A DNA stretch of 64,000 bases from Cytospora piceicola (GCA_023375675.1 JALQBC010000038.1:352675-416674); one strand, 5' to 3'. Counted from the stretch's first letter, positions 36,734 to 50,300 are shown. Made by a program: numbers and translations. The notes: generated from the sequence alone by a model not told the origin.

Positions 36734-37553
36734 GCTTAGTTATGATATGAAGGGGGACCGAGGTTTGATGCAAACGACGACAATGGTGGCTGAGCGAGAG
36801 TGAACGTTACTCCAGTACTGACTAAGTGATCAGTATACAAGAAAATGTGTCTCGATGTTCTAAGGATTTCCTGTGACGGAGACTTAAGAGTTTGTTCACC
36901 ACCGACTTCGTACTGCGTAAATCGTTGGCCTCTCGGTCCATTGTTCAGACAGCCAGGAGGAATCAACCACTGGCACGACTGGAATAGCACTGCCACACGG
37001 TTGTTGCTGATCCCTCAATTGAACGCTAAGCCGTAGGTAATTGTCCCTGGTAGCCAAGCTGCCAAGCAAGTGCGTACGAGGTAGGAAACATCTCAGCGAA
37101 AGATTTTCCCCGGGGTTTTACCATTTACAGCCTCTGACAGCTCGCTTATTGCTATCACTTGCACATCTGCATCGTGGCTGCGTGGTAATAACCACCGATT
37201 ACCTGATTACTACAGATCTGTAACGGTACATACAGTACCTGACGAGCAGCAAGGTCCCTGCTTAATGTGGCGGTGGCTGTTTAGCCGTTATTCACCCCTC
37301 TCTGGCCTAAGCTTCTTCTTGCAGAGCACTGGAGCACCCGAGGGGCCTGCACTGGCATCCCTGTCTCTCAGTGGGACCCCGTGACGCATGGCGCCCGCTT
37401 GTGCCTTACACCAGCGCTGCTCAATTCCTATTGTCCCCAAAACCCGACTGTCCCTCGACGGCAACTTCACGACACACTCTCTTGCTCACTGCAAGCACGA
37501 ACTACCCCTTCTGTTTCACCACACGATCGCAAGACCGTAAAATCTGAGCACCG

Positions 37554-39609
37554 ATGGAATCTGGCCTGAAGAGAAAGGACACTACCAAGGGTCCGCCCCT
37601 TCGGGTGTTGTCTTTGGGTACGTATCATCACATGATGCTTTTGCGCCTGCCTGCCTGGTCACGTTACTGGAATACACACTGACTTTATATCGCACACAGA
37701 TGGCGGTGGTGTTCGAGGCTACAGCATCTTCATCATCATACAGGAGATCATGCACCGGACCTTTGTCGAGATCGAGGGCCGCGCACCGAGACGGAACGAG
37801 ATACCCAAACCCGCCGACCATTTCGACCTCATCGTCGGTACCGGAACCGGCGGTCTGATCGCACTTATGCTGGGGAGGTTGCGCTTGGATCTAGAGACCT
37901 GCAAGGAACTATATGTCCGGCTTACGCGCATGGTCTTCGAGACCGATAAGACCATACTCGGGATACCAACACATACAACTCTGTTTAAGGCTTCAAAACT
38001 AGAAGAGGCGATCAGGGAAGCAGTCGCCCAACACACACATTCCGAGTCTGAGGGTAACGACGGCACCGCTTCAGAAATACACAACCCACTGAGCAGCCAC
38101 TCGCGGTTGAGCACGCATAGCCCGAGGCGGCATGCCAGTAATGCAAGTGTGGTCAGCTTCAGTGCCAAGAGCCCCGCGGCTCAGATGGCTCGGCCGGCTT
38201 GGTCTGGGAGGGGAGGCAACCCTGATGCGCGTCTTTACGACGAGAGAGACAACAGAACTAAAACGTAAGCCTCCATTGTCCGATTTGCGGACACCCTCAA
38301 CTGACGATAACCCTTTTTTTCCGATAGTGCCGTGACAGCAGTTTACAAAGGCGCATCCAGTAAATCTGATTCTGTCTTGCTGAGGTCATACGATTCAAGG
38401 AGAGAACCTGCCCCGGAGTACGACTGCAAGATCTGGGAGGCAGGGCGAGCAACTTGCTCCATCGGACTGGCCTTCAAACCCGTTCGGATAGGCCAGACCG
38501 TTTTCCATGATGAGGGCGACGGAAGATTCAACCCATCCCCCGAAGCGCTTGATGAAGCTGTCGTGAACGAATGGCCCGGACGCGACGTGGGCGTCTTTCT
38601 CAGCATTGGAACCGGAAGAAGACCAAAGGGCAGCGACACGAATAAGCATGAGTGGTATGAAGGGTTTCTAGGGGGTTTCGCCGAAGCCAAGAGGAGACTC
38701 GTCTCCAAAATAGAGGGCTGCGAAAAGACCCACGATTACATGCAGAAGCAACACTTGTCTGACAGAGGAGTTAACCCGGAAGTCTACTACCGGTTGAACG
38801 TCGAAGTTGGAGTGGGAGAGTTTGGCATGAACGAATGGCATCGGCTCTCGGACATCAGCACGTCAACAAGGATGTATCTCTCAAAAAGAACGGAGCGAAA
38901 AATGGTACAGGATGCCGCATCCAAGTTGGCAAAAATTCACCGGGCGAAGCAGCGGTTCGACCGACTCGGCGATGAACCGGAACTGCAGTACAAGTTGCCC
39001 GAGTTCGACATCTCGTCACCCCTTGCTGTCGAACTTCCCGCCGAAATTCCGGAGGCTTGGCCACCGGCGAGAACACCGCCTAGCCCTCGTTCAGTCGACC
39101 ATCAGTCGTATGACTCTGGGACCGATAACCTGTCTCTTCCAAATTCTCATCATTCTCCACGAAGCTCATATGAGCGGGTTCTGCCCACCATACCACAGAG
39201 CCAGCCTCTACCCTCCCCGGTGATGGGCCTAGCTCCTCCTACGACGACAGCGCCTCGCCGCGAGACGCATTCTTCAGCGCCGGCTCCAGCATCCACTTCT
39301 GAACATCACGGAGAAGATGACCAACTCATGATTCAGGCGCCAACACCCGCCCAATACCGTACTGCGACAGGCACGGATAAGATCGCAATTGTATCGTCGG
39401 ACGAGCGTCCCAGGCGCCAAAGCCACCACACACAACCTTCGCGGGTTGAGCCACCGCCACTGCCACCAAAGACTCCTCTCCCCGAGAATCAGATGAAGAG
39501 TGCGCCGCGGCGCTCTGGGACTGCGCCAGTGGGGCCTGCGCCACCGTATCCCCTGGACGATGAGCCACCACCACCAGTCGGAAGAAAACCCGTGTACCAC
39601 GGTCGGTGA
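37554..39609 (+). CDS. Patatin-like protein lacking the nucleophile serine
   Basis: Three + strand exons, 37554-37617, 37700-38264 and 38328-39609, with GT-AG introns and consistent phase, give 636 residues. The oxyanion-hole motif DGGGVRGYS begins at residue 22, split by intron 1. The elbow that should read G-T-S-T-G is G-T-G-T-G at residues 68-72 (FDLIVGTGTGGLIALMLGRL). The codon for residue 70 is GGA, so the catalytic Ser is replaced by Gly. The segment that normally holds the catalytic Asp in DGG/DGA reads VFHDEGDGRFNPSPEALDEA, so Asp is present but the motif is altered. The rest follows fungal patatin-like proteins (IWEAGRATCSIGLAF, VGVFLSIGTG). Residues from about 440 on are Pro/Ser-rich and likely disordered. 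The family hydrolyses acyl esters of phospholipids. This copy is predicted to be catalytically inactive, perhaps a lipid-binding or regulatory pseudoenzyme. Confidence 0.88.
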
Positions 39610-41632
39610 AGAAGATGCGAGGTGCAAGAAGCATAATGAAAAGAGGGCTATGGGACCAGGATGAACGGCGATAAGTTCTACGGGGTGGGATCTGGACTGG
39701 CAGATTCTGGCGTTTTGGAGGGTTTTGACATTTTCCTCAAGGATACCAATTCAAGCACATATATTTGTGTGAATATCAACTTAGCAATCTCAATAATGTT
39801 TATCTTTTGGATACTCTGTACCTCTCTAAACTGCTTTTCAGGACTATGGTTGGTGAGTTCTGGTCCTCTCATACCGCTCTTTAGCGCCCATTGCCCTGCA
39901 GCCTCCAACATTCAATCTTACGACATACACTCACCGCCAAATATCTCTGTTTCAACCACAACTCATCTGGTGTTGCACCCTGACAGAAAGAGGGAATAAA
40001 TACCCCAGGCATTGCAGTAGCAGCATCTACACCGGCAGAGTTGCGTAACTGGCTACGGTTCTCCGCGGAATAAACCGTGTCAGCTTCTTGGTGGTGAAAC
40101 AGTACCACGTCAATCTTTGGCCCTGGTGGCTGAAGAAGTTCATCCACCGCTGCAGGCTTGGCACGTCGCCCGAGCATAATCCTCCCGAGACCTTGTCTGA
40201 TACTTACGGGGGAGGGGGATTTACTTCTGCTGTGTGGAATCAGTCCCGGTGCTTACTATGGTACGTACAGCGGGATGTCTCCCAGGCACGACGGATTGGG
40301 GAAGGGCGTAATGCAAAGCGGCCGCCGGTCACTCCTCGTCCGCCATTTGATACTGTCCCCCATTTTACCCTCCTTTCGATAAGTTGGGCTGTATCCTGAG
40401 CCAAACTGGGAGGGGGGGAATTAAGAGGCTACTACTGGATAGCTCCAGGCGTCCCATCAACTTGGTCGAACTAGCGATCTTACTCATGCATCCTTTATTC
40501 TCCGAACCTGTCGAAGATATATAGCGGATTGCGATGAGCAACTGCACCAAACCGATTACTGTCAGGGTATCGACGCCACATCTCGTAGAGCTGCCCTCTG
40601 ATGTGCCACGATTTGGCTTGCCAAGTCGGTAGCCTGGGAGAAGCACTTCAGCAGGCGGAGGGAGAATACGCGAGGCAAACACTACTTACCCAAGTAACCT
40701 TCTGGCTCTCTTTTCTGGCCGCGGTTAATTTCAAGACAGTCAGGACTGGAGGAGCACCCCCCACGGAGTTTTGGCAGCCACCATTTGGGATATAGTTTGT
40801 CGAATCCTGCTGACGCCGAGACACCAGAACGCCCGGCTCTATGCTCTAGGGTACCGCACTCCTGGGTCCCAGGCCCGGCGCCCTACAGTGACCCCTGGAT
40901 GGTGGTGTGACGTATTTCCAAGCAAGTGTCGCTAGTCTGGGGGTTGTGTAAGCGAGTCACGATATCACGCGGGTCTAGTCCTTCGCTGAAGGCGGCGCCA
41001 TGCGCCTGGACAGTCGGCATATCTCATAGCAGATGCGACAGCTGAGACGCCATGGCACAGTAGGATTTTAGGTTTTGACGATAAACTTCGAGTGGATTTA
41101 CCCTGGGGTACATGTATGGGTGGAGGGAGAGGGAAGAACTGCTGCTTACGGCCTGGTAGCGGTGAAGCGACCTATCATGAAGCACTGGCGATACCTCTCA
41201 GCCGAGGCTCTGTACTGTCTACTACTTACTAAAAATACCCCTTGAATGTCATGATAAGCGCTACGTGTGTCTAGAACAGAGTCCCTGGAGATTGTCTGGC
41301 TCTCGGCAATGATATCATGGCCGCGTGGTTTCCTCCTTCGACTCGAAGAAGAGACACCATGCGTTAGCTGCATCGCTCTATTGCTCTTACCGAACATTGG
41401 TCGATTTTGGTCTAACAAATAGACTGGAATATCATCTCTGCCACAGGAAGAACATCACACGAGAGCCATGGTGAGAGACGTGGCGCCATCTCTACCCCTG
41501 ACGATCAACACGGCCTCCAGTACATGCTTAGGAAGGACAGCCGCGAGTGAAGATCAATAAAACTACCCCTTCACATCAGCCAATTTGTTGGGGTAGAGAG
41601 CTTTTTACATACCCTCCGACACTTTCAGTAGC
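39610..41632. other. Intergenic, no supported gene
   Basis: Two kilobases between the patatin-like gene and the Zn2Cys6 regulator, both on the + strand. It should contain the first gene's 3' UTR and the second gene's promoter. No reading frame here shows a recognisable family. Confidence 0.5.
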
Positions 41633-44121
41633 ATGTCAAATTCTTCGCAAGTCACAGCAGGACGCATCCAACGCCCTGAGAGAATGCCCACGTCGTGTGG
41701 TGAATGCAGAAGGCGGAAGCAAAGAGTATGAACCCAACATCTGAACCTTTCTTGATTTCAAATCGATCCAATAACCCCCGGTACGACAAGTCCAAAGTTG
41801 GGTCAGACACTGACGTGGAGGTGTAGTGCAACCAAGGCCAGCCATGCAGCAATTGCGCGAGGAGATACCCCCAGCCAGTATGTGAATATAAGGCCAGAAC
41901 CAACAAGTTCGTCATCCTGGCCTCTTCTCGTGCGTCTCGAAGTACCTCTAATCTCCAAATAGGCGCAATGATGGGCAGGAATGGCCAAATCAGACAACGC
42001 CTTCGTCTGTTGGTGGCTTGCCGCAGCCATTCGTAGAGGACGAGCATATTCTCATCGATGGCATTACCCATCCACTATTGCCCATCAAGCTAGATTTCTC
42101 GTCTTCACCACAACGGAAGCCATGGGAATTGGTCACACCGACCTCAGAATATTGGCCTGGCGTCAGTTTCGGCTCACAGCTCCTTCAAGACAAAACAACA
42201 AGGTCGAACAATGCCTGGCAAGGTCCCTGGACTGCCGTATCTGGATCAGACTTCAACCTTCCAGCAACACCCGCGTGCGGTTCAGGCTGTACGGTCCACA
42301 CGGAGGCCTTCCACGATTCCCTCGTAATCCTGCGCAAGAGAGACGAGCTACCCGCCCAGTTCATCCAGCGATGGCAGCCCAGCAGGACGGATGAAATAAT
42401 GATGTGGCTGTTACAGCAGCAGAGCTCCGTCACTACTCCACCATCGTCCGTCCCCATGGTCGACCAAGCACACCTGCCAATCCCACCGACGAGGCAGAAT
42501 GCTGAACTTCTGCGTGTCTGTAAGTAATCATTCATTTCACGACTTGAATGCTTGGGATGATAGACTGACACGTTGGTAACGATATAAGATGTCAACCTGA
42601 TCTCCCGCTGCAAAGCATCCCTCGACGGCAATCCGGACGTCAACACCAATTCCTATATGAAGTACTACATACCCTTCTGCCTTCACAGCCCACTACTGGC
42701 TCAAATTGCTCTCTATACTTCCGCTTGCTTCCTCAACGACGCTCATCCCGTCATCGTGGATAACACCACCGCGATGACACGGAAGGGCGCCGCTATCCAC
42801 ATGCTAAAGACACATCTCCGTACTACCGGGTCAACGACAGACGAGGCAATCGCGGGTGTCACACAACTTATCCTCAATGAATGGCATTGGGGTGATAGAA
42901 ACGAGTTGGAGGCCCACTTTGGCGGCTTGAAAGAGATGGTTAGGTCGAGAGGGGGGTTTTCCAACCTGGGGTTAGGCGGCTTACTGTCCAAGTTGGTGAT
43001 CGTGTAAGTTGATGGCGACCTACATAGGTTCTCGACCTAGCCGGACTAACCCGGAAGCCAGAACCGACATCACGATTGCACTGTTTCTCGAAATCGAGCC
43101 ATATCTCCAAGGCGGACCAGAATTCGAATTTCAAGAGGCCGCACCACAGCTCCCATTCAGGGTCCCCAACAACACGCCCCTGATCTCACCATTTGTGCCA
43201 TTTGACGCCCGTGCCGAGCCTTCGAGGCCCTATGAAGCGGCTGCTCGGATCCTGGACGACATGAGATTCCTGATCGGGCTGGTATTAGCCCTTTCGGAGG
43301 ACGAACCCTCGCCCAAGGACCTGCAGAAGGTCCGGACCACTTCGCGGTGGATATACGACCGCATATCTGGCCTTCCGGCACAAGCACCGGGGACACAGCA
43401 ACAAAATCATGCGGAGGTTTTGGTGAGTCCAACAAGCGCCACATCGACTAGACGCCCCTGCACGTTTCCAGAGTCCTCCTACCCACGCAGTAGATCATCG
43501 GGACAGCAAAGCCCACAGGACCTCTACTCTCCCGGGCCGGGATCATGGCCACATGGCAATGACGCCCACGCCAGAGATTCATTCCCAAGTGGTACGGGCT
43601 ACTTCACCCACGACCAGCCACCATCCCCACCCCACCCAACAGACATCGACACCGACACCACCGACACCACCACCACGCCAGACGTCATCTACCAAGCCGT
43701 CCGACAGTCCGCCCTCATCTACTCCCGCGCCATCATGCTGCGGCGGCCCCTGCGGGACACGGCCGTCTGCAGCGAGGAGGACTTCCTCCGGCTCTGGACG
43801 ACGGTCTGGCGGGCCCCGCTGCGCGGCTGGAGGGCCGCGCTGGGGGTGTTCGTGTGGGTGCTGCTGTGCATCACGCCGGCGTCGAGGGACACGCCGCACG
43901 AGCGGTTCGCCAAGAGCATGCTGGAGATGGGGCTGGTGCAGATGGCGCTGGAGGGCTGGGACGCCGCGGACAGGGGCATGGCCGGGGCCCTGAGGCTGAC
44001 GAGGTGGCTGGCGCGCAGGGGCGGGGAGAGGCAGCAGGCGGGGGAGGGGGGCCCGGGGTATGGCCCTGCGGGCTTTGTTGGAGAGGCTGGGGATGGTGGC
44101 GGGAGGGAAGCCCTGACGTGA
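41633..44121 (+). CDS. Zn2Cys6 fungal transcription factor
   Basis: Five + strand exons: 41633-41725, 41827-41906, 41963-42519, 42589-43003 and 43062-44121, giving 734 residues. The two short first exons carry the zinc cluster: exon 1 ends SCGECRRRKQR and exon 2 begins CNQGQPCSNCARRYPQPVC. The six cysteines are at 22, 25, 32, 38, 41 and 50 (C-x2-C-x6-C-x5-C-x2-C-x8-C), and intron 1 (101 nt) cuts right before the third Cys. The remainder resembles the fungal_trans_2 (DUF3468) type of regulatory domain (HSPLLAQIALYTSACFLNDA, then a long helical C-terminal part). A Pro/Thr-rich linker lies near residues 525-600 and the tail is Gly-rich. Introns 3 and 4 have good GTAAGT donors, and intron 4 has a GACTAAC branch site. 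The intron 2 donor (GTTCGT) is the weakest junction, chosen because it alone keeps the frame. A nuclear DNA-binding role is predicted; targets are unknown. An MATE transporter follows 1.1 kb downstream on the same strand, so regulation of it is possible but unproven. Confidence 0.85.
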
Positions 44122-45212
44122 TGAGCCCGGAGGGTATCACGGCGCTGGCGCTGTGGTTAGCTCGCTCATTGTGGTGCTGGATGATCCGTTCCCCGATTCA
44201 AGAGGCCTTGCTCAGACGCATAGTCATAGCCATTGACGCCCATGCTTTAATCGCAGTATCGAACACGCTCATACACTGTTGTGATCCCCTATCGATTTTC
44301 GTTCCCATGCAGAAACTGCCAGTATACTCCGTTACTTGCCGAGCAGTATCAGTGGCCTGGGAGATGGAAGTCACGGTTGAAGGGGGATTTCACTTTGCCA
44401 TATAGGCCAACGCCTTCAACACTGTCGAGGGTGAGTTCTCAGTTGGAAGCGAAAGCCCATTCTCATCGTGTATTGTCCAGATCATAATCAAGGTCGTCAC
44501 CCCCAAGTCACGTGTCGCCAAGCACAACCGCACGGGCGACGACGATGATCCCCAAATGCACATCAACGGCTGACGATAAGCCTTTAGAACATCTGACACA
44601 ACGAATTAGGTGGGCTCCAGGCGGCGTCTTGTTTTAGTCGCAACGGCAAGACGACGAAACCTAGATTACCGAGTCTCTGGGGTGAGCTGCCGGTCTAGGA
44701 GTTAATTGGTATCTCCGAATTTCCCCGGACACCGCTCCTCGGAACCGTTATGAAATGCATTGACAAATGCGGAGGGGCAGGGTCACCTCGCTATTCGGGT
44801 TTGTCTAGTAATGGTACATATCTATGTAGTAGCAGCTTGCTCGGCAAGCCGGCCAATGCCTCTCCTCGCGTTTATGAGGGCTTACCTATTCTTATCTTGC
44901 AAGATGCCATGGCTAATCAGCGCCATCGTGAGTTCTAACGTGGGGCATGCTCATCACTGATAGTACAGATCGAGAGATAGGTAGTATCGGTATCGAGATG
45001 TAATCAAGCAAAAACAAGAGACACTTTCTCATATTACTTGGATTGCTCCTTCAGGATAATGATCTTGTGAAGTTGTTCCAGTCAATTGGTCTGCTCGAAT
45101 TGTTTTCATCTGGTGTCGCTACGGTCAGTATTCGCGTAACAAGCTCGAGCATTCTACACCAACGTCTACATTGTCCGCAAGCGGATCCCACCATAAACGG
45201 TCATTGTTCAAG
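44122..45212. other. Intergenic, promoter side of MATE gene
   Basis: About 1.1 kb between two same-strand genes. There is no recognisable coding segment, and I found no palindrome or repeat of note. Confidence 0.5.
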
Positions 45213-46827
45213 ATGCCTAGCGGGTCCGCGTCAGGGACAATGGATCCCAACGAGAGCCAGCCTACCGAAACCTCGGCCCTGCTCCCCAAGCCATCGTCCA
45301 CGGACCAGACGCCTCTAGGTGGCCTCGCCGAGCCGACCGCCAAGCCCGGCGTCCCGGAGTGGAGGATATGGCTCGCCGAGATATGGCTGCTGAGCAAGGC
45401 GGCCGTGCCGGTCATCCTGGCCTACACGCTCCAGAACTCGCTCCAGACCGTCTCGGTCCTGGTCGTGGGCCGGCTGTCCCCCGAGGCCCTGGCCACGGCG
45501 GCGTTCTCTTACATGTTCGCCATGTCGACGGCGTGGCTGATCGGGCTGGGAGGTACTACCGCCCTGGACACGCTGGCCTCGAGCTCCTTTACCGGGTCGT
45601 CGAACAAGCACGATTTGGGCATCCTCCTGCAGAGAGGTCTCTTTGTCCTGACTCTGTTCTATGCCGTCGTGGCGGTCATCTGGGGCTTTTCTGAGCACAT
45701 CTTCCGTGCTCTGGGACAGGAGGATTACATCTGCGTCCAGAGCTCTAGGTTCCTTCAATGTTTGATCCCCGGAGGTCTGGGATATGTCTGGTTTGAGTCC
45801 ATGAAGAAATATCTCCAAGCCCAGGGTAAGCCATAAAATGCACACGACAAATACTTGCAGATAGTCGCGAAAGAGATCACGCCACTAATAACGCGCAGAA
45901 ATCTACGGTCCTGGAACTTACGTTCTCTTGATCACCTCTCCACTCAACGCCGGGCTAAACTACCTTTTCATCCACACCTTCGGCCTCGGCCTCTATGGCG
46001 CGCCTCTGGCCACAGGACTGTCCTACTGGCTGTCCTTCCTGCTCCTGGTGGCTTACACCGTCTTCGTCAAGGGCAGTGAGTGCTGGGGCGGGCTCGCGCC
46101 CAGGAAAGCCATCCAGCACCTGTGGCCCTTTGCCCGCCTCGCCTTCCTGGGTGTCGTCCACGTGGGCACCGAATGGTGGGCCTTCGAGATCGTGGCGCTC
46201 GCGGCCGGGCGCCTCGGGACGATCCCCCTGGCCGCGCAGAGCGTGATCATGACGGCCGACCAGGTCATCAACACGGTCCCCTTCGGGCTGGGCGTCGCCG
46301 CCTCGGGGCGGATCGGCAACCTGCTCGGCGCCCGGAAGCCGCGGGAGACGCGGCGTGCCGCGCACTGCGCCGCGATCTTGAGCACGGTCATGGGGAGCGT
46401 GATCCTCGCGATCCTGATGGGCACCAAGGACGTGTTCGGGCGCATCTTCAACGACGACGACAGGGTCGTCCAGCTGGTGTCGGAGGTGATGCCGTTCGTG
46501 GCCTTGTTCCAGATCGCCGACGGGCTGAACGGCTCGTGCGGTGGTGTTCTCAGGGGCATGGGGCGGCAGTGGGTTGGTGCCTTGGTGAACATAGTGAGCT
46601 ACTACTGCGGTGCTCTCCCCGGTGGGATTTATCTTGCTTTCCACGGCTGGGGGCTCGCCGGTCTGTGGATTGGACAGTGCGTTGCACTCTACCTGGTGGG
46701 CATCCTGGAGTGGGTGATTGTGGGAATGAGTAACTGGGAGAAGGAGGTTGATAGGGCAAAGGACAGACTGGAGGCTGGTGGAATGGGCGAGGGGGGAGAT
46801 TCACATGAGGATGCTGGTGAGGTTTGA
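45213..46827 (+). CDS. MATE-family multidrug/metabolite efflux transporter
   Basis: Two + strand exons, 45213-45825 and 45899-46827, with a 73-nt GT-AG intron, give 513 residues. ATG 45213 is the first in-frame ATG; a second Met follows nine codons later. After a polar Ser/Thr-rich cytosolic start of about 55 residues, the protein shows two bundles of hydrophobic segments expected of the 12-helix MATE fold. The text matches fungal and plant MATE proteins: SKAAVPVILAYTLQNSLQTV, GTTALDTLASSSFTGS, EWWAFEIVALAAGRLG, LAAQSVIMTADQVINTVPFG and GVAASGRIGNLLGARKPRET. The family exports drugs, toxins or metabolites in exchange for H+ or Na+. The hydrophilic C-terminus is short. It is probably located in the plasma or vacuolar membrane. 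The substrate cannot be told from sequence. Confidence 0.93.
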
Positions 46828-47370
46828 TTTCCGGTTAGGGACCTCAATGATTGGAATCGAGAGAGAAGAATCGGCGAGGTAGAAGTCGAACTCGGATGAA
46901 AACAGTACGAGATCAGTGAACACCTATATGTCATACACTCCGCGTCGCCTTTTGCGATTTGTCTCCTCGGCATCGTCCCTACTATTTGTCGAAACCGAAT
47001 GTCTTTGTCTCAAGCGTGATTTGTTTCAGTCAGAGCCAACACGCAGTCAACTTGGTCTGACGATGCCTGTCACGCAATAATGAAAGGCATATGATTGATT
47101 GCATTGGATGAAGACGCGAGATTCCACCACAGCGGGATTGGTTGCACCGTTGGAAGCACCGAGCTTTTGTTCTGTGGGACCATAACTGCTGCTGGAGCAA
47201 CCCCTGAAAAGTACCTAGGCACGCACACCGGTAGCTCGGCCGCCCCTGGGAGGTACCGCCCAGTGCTACACTGGAATGGGTAGTTATGACGCCATTGGCT
47301 GCTCAAGCGACAAGGGCCGATCGTCTCGAACTTCCAAGGCCCAGCTGGGCAATAGTTAGACACTCTTCCT
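46828..47370. other. Intergenic between MATE gene and LINE
   Basis: Ordinary base composition with no supported gene. A TACCTAGGC partial palindrome lies at 47212-47220. Composition changes abruptly to the T/A-rich element just after 47384. Confidence 0.55.
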
Positions 47371-47384
47371 TCCTAACTGCTCAT
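47371..47384 (+). repeat. Left 14-bp direct repeat, probable target-site duplication
   Basis: TCCTAACTGCTCAT is repeated exactly at 53659-53672 on the other side of the RIP-mutated LINE. A 14-bp duplication is in the size range made by target-primed reverse transcription of LINEs and longer than the 4-6 bp made by LTR elements. Confidence 0.8.
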
Positions 47385-50300
47385 CACCTTCCCCTTAATT
47401 ATTAAAGTCTTGGCAGCCGCTGTTAAGGCTTTTACCCTTCACTATATATATTTATTTAATATACACCTTTAATACTAAATCGTCTCTTAAGGACATCGCG
47501 ATAGCGATAGCGTTTTAACCGTTGTTATCGTCGTTACCTCCGGGGCTTCGTACCCCTCGCACGTCTATAAATGCCCGCGTGGCCTTCCTTTACGATACTA
47601 ATAACTATACGGTTATTACCGGGACCGAGAAACGATAGCGACGCGCTAAGATCTAAAAGGTCTTAAGTTCGTTACTACTATTTAAGGAAGCCTATAATCC
47701 TACTAAAAACCCTTTTACTCCTGCTATTAAAAGTATACTTAAGCTAACTAAGCTGCTTACGGTTAATATAGCTAACTTATAAATACGAAACGAGGTTTTT
47801 CTCGCTTTTTCGTAGGCTTTAGATAATACGTCTAAAACCTTTACTACCGAAGTTTAGCTTTAAACGGCTTATAACTTTTATACGAAATTTAACTCTTTTC
47901 TCGCCTTAACTATTCTTAAAAACCCTTCGAAACCTTTAATTCCGATAAGTATATTAACTACTTATACTTCCTTTATTAGGCTTACCTTTTTTACCTTAGC
48001 CGCGTTTTCTTATACGACTATAACGATAGCGGCCTTCGAAGTCCTTTTTTTACTAACAGCAGCCTATAATAGTAAAAGATAAACGGAAAAATCTATAAAA
48101 CTTATAACGTTTAGATCTTATATTAAGGCTAAAGCGAAAAATAACCTCCGTTTATTCTTCCGTTTAAATAATAAAATAAACTTTACTTAAAGATATAAGA
48201 CGTTTATACTCCGCCGCCTTATTTATAATATAATAAAGATCTCGCTTATAGATCTTTTTAACACGACCGTTATTTATATAAGGTAGTTTATCCGGCTATA
48301 CGATAAAATTACTAAAGTTACGCTCTTCGTTAAAAAAGCCGAGCTTTAGTTTTTATTAGGCTACGACTCGGTAAAGCTTAATATAGTTTAGTATATTTAC
48401 TATGTAACAGACGTCTTTATATAGCTTTATAACTAATAAGATCGCCTAATCGATATAGCTATAGCGGTTCCGGAGGAAGTTTTTACCTAAACTAAGTAAT
48501 CTTTAGTTTTTTATCGACTTAACCGTTTTACTAATAACTAAATAAATACTTATACTTAGGTTATATCCTTTACTACCTCGATAAAGTTATATTTTACTTT
48601 CTTTAGTCGGAGCTAGCTTAGCCGTTTTTTAAAAAAGAAAGCCTATTTCTTTTAGTATATTAACTATTAAAAGTTTTATAAAACCTATCGGTATTTATAT
48701 AAAGCGTACTATCGATAATATAACGGAAAAGGCTATTAAGATAGCTACGATAAAGCCTTTAAGTATATTAATTACCGATTTCCTTACGTTACAGATAACC
48801 TTTTATACGTTATATAACCTCGAAAGAAAGGTAGCTAGTTTATACGCCTTTTTAAAGTCGACTGTAAGAAACTACAGAACGTTAGCGATAAAGCCTTTTA
48901 TACTTTATACGTTACCTCCGCCTTAACTCTTTTTAAATCGGCTACTCCTTTTACTCCGATAACAACTTAAAAACAGCCTTCGGCTATTTCCCTTATAACG
49001 CCTACCGTAGCTACTACTTTCTTAGCCGTAGTCTTCGCTACTACTACTATTATTAATAGCTCTGCCTTTTATAACTTCTATCGACCGCTATCCCGGTAAG
49101 TTAAGCAGTCGGCCGATAATAACTTTTAAGCTAGTATAGCTATAAAAATTAACTTTATTATTACTACTATCGCCTTTTCGTTAAACGATACCGGCTTTAT
49201 TAATTTAGTCTTTTCTTTATAGTAGATCGGCCTATAACACGCTTACGACTATAACGCTATTAACTATAATATAATATTACTGTTTTTTAGCTTAATATTA
49301 ACCGGGGTATAAAATATAGTATTATTTATAACGTCGCGTTAGCTTTCGTCTAAGCTAGTAAAGCAGATATCGTTTTTCTTTAAGAACTTTAAATAAACGT
49401 TTTTTTAAATAGTTATTACTAAACTAAAACTTACTTTAAGTTCGACCTTTTCTTACTAGTCTGCTATTAAACTAACTACTCTACTTATTTATATACTATA
49501 ACTTACGTCCGTTATAAACGTAAGCTTTTTATAGATTAAATTATCCCTGTCGTTACCTATAACGTCTGTTAAGTTTTAGTTAATAAATAACTTTTTATTA
49601 ACGTATATAACTAACCTTACTCCTCGGCTACTACCTTTAAGGTTAGGCGTGTTTTTACCGCTTAATACCTGCTTTAACGTTACTTTATTAGAGGCGACTT
49701 TAACTTTATATACTTACTTTAATAAAGCGATAAAGGTATTACTAGTATTAGTAGCTTTTTTACCGACTAAATTAATAGCTATAACTTTTAGCTGCTTAAC
49801 AGATATAGCGAGTTTACTAATAAGTATAGTAATACCTTCGACTTAGCCTTTACTAATATCCCTTTTACATAATATAATATAAAAGAATATTTCGATATTA
49901 GCTTTAACTATTTTACTTTTTTATTATCTTTCCTTATATTAGACGTTTTTAACTTTCCGACGTATAAGCTTTCTTATACGTCGGAAAAACTAACGTAAGT
50001 AGCTACGTTAGTCGAATAAAAACTTATAGGCTTTTCGGAGGTCGGGTTAACTATCTCTAGGTTAAATATAACCGTAAAGGTACTAGTAGACCTTTTATAA
50101 AGGTTTTTACGTTTTACAGGGCGTATTAGCGGACCTTTTACTTTTAGTACCTTTTAGTAGACAGATAAGTATAAAGACCGATAACGCGACGTTTTTATTA
50201 TACGTCGGAAGTTCTTAAATTAGCTATATCCGGAGTGTTACTATATCTGTTAACTTTTCCGCGCGGCTATCCGCTATATTAAACGCGATTATATATATCG

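Larger units (their letters stand above)
32796..37553. other. Gene-poor spacer rich in TACCTAGGTA palindromes
   Basis: This lies between the SLN1 start and the divergent patatin-like gene. It holds three perfect TACCTAGGTA palindromes (33234, 34379, 35682) and related partial copies at about 33686, 36198 and 36327. It also holds a 10-bp tandem repeat (36694-36733) and a coding-like minus-strand fragment (34668-34860). No complete gene is supported. Confidence 0.5.
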
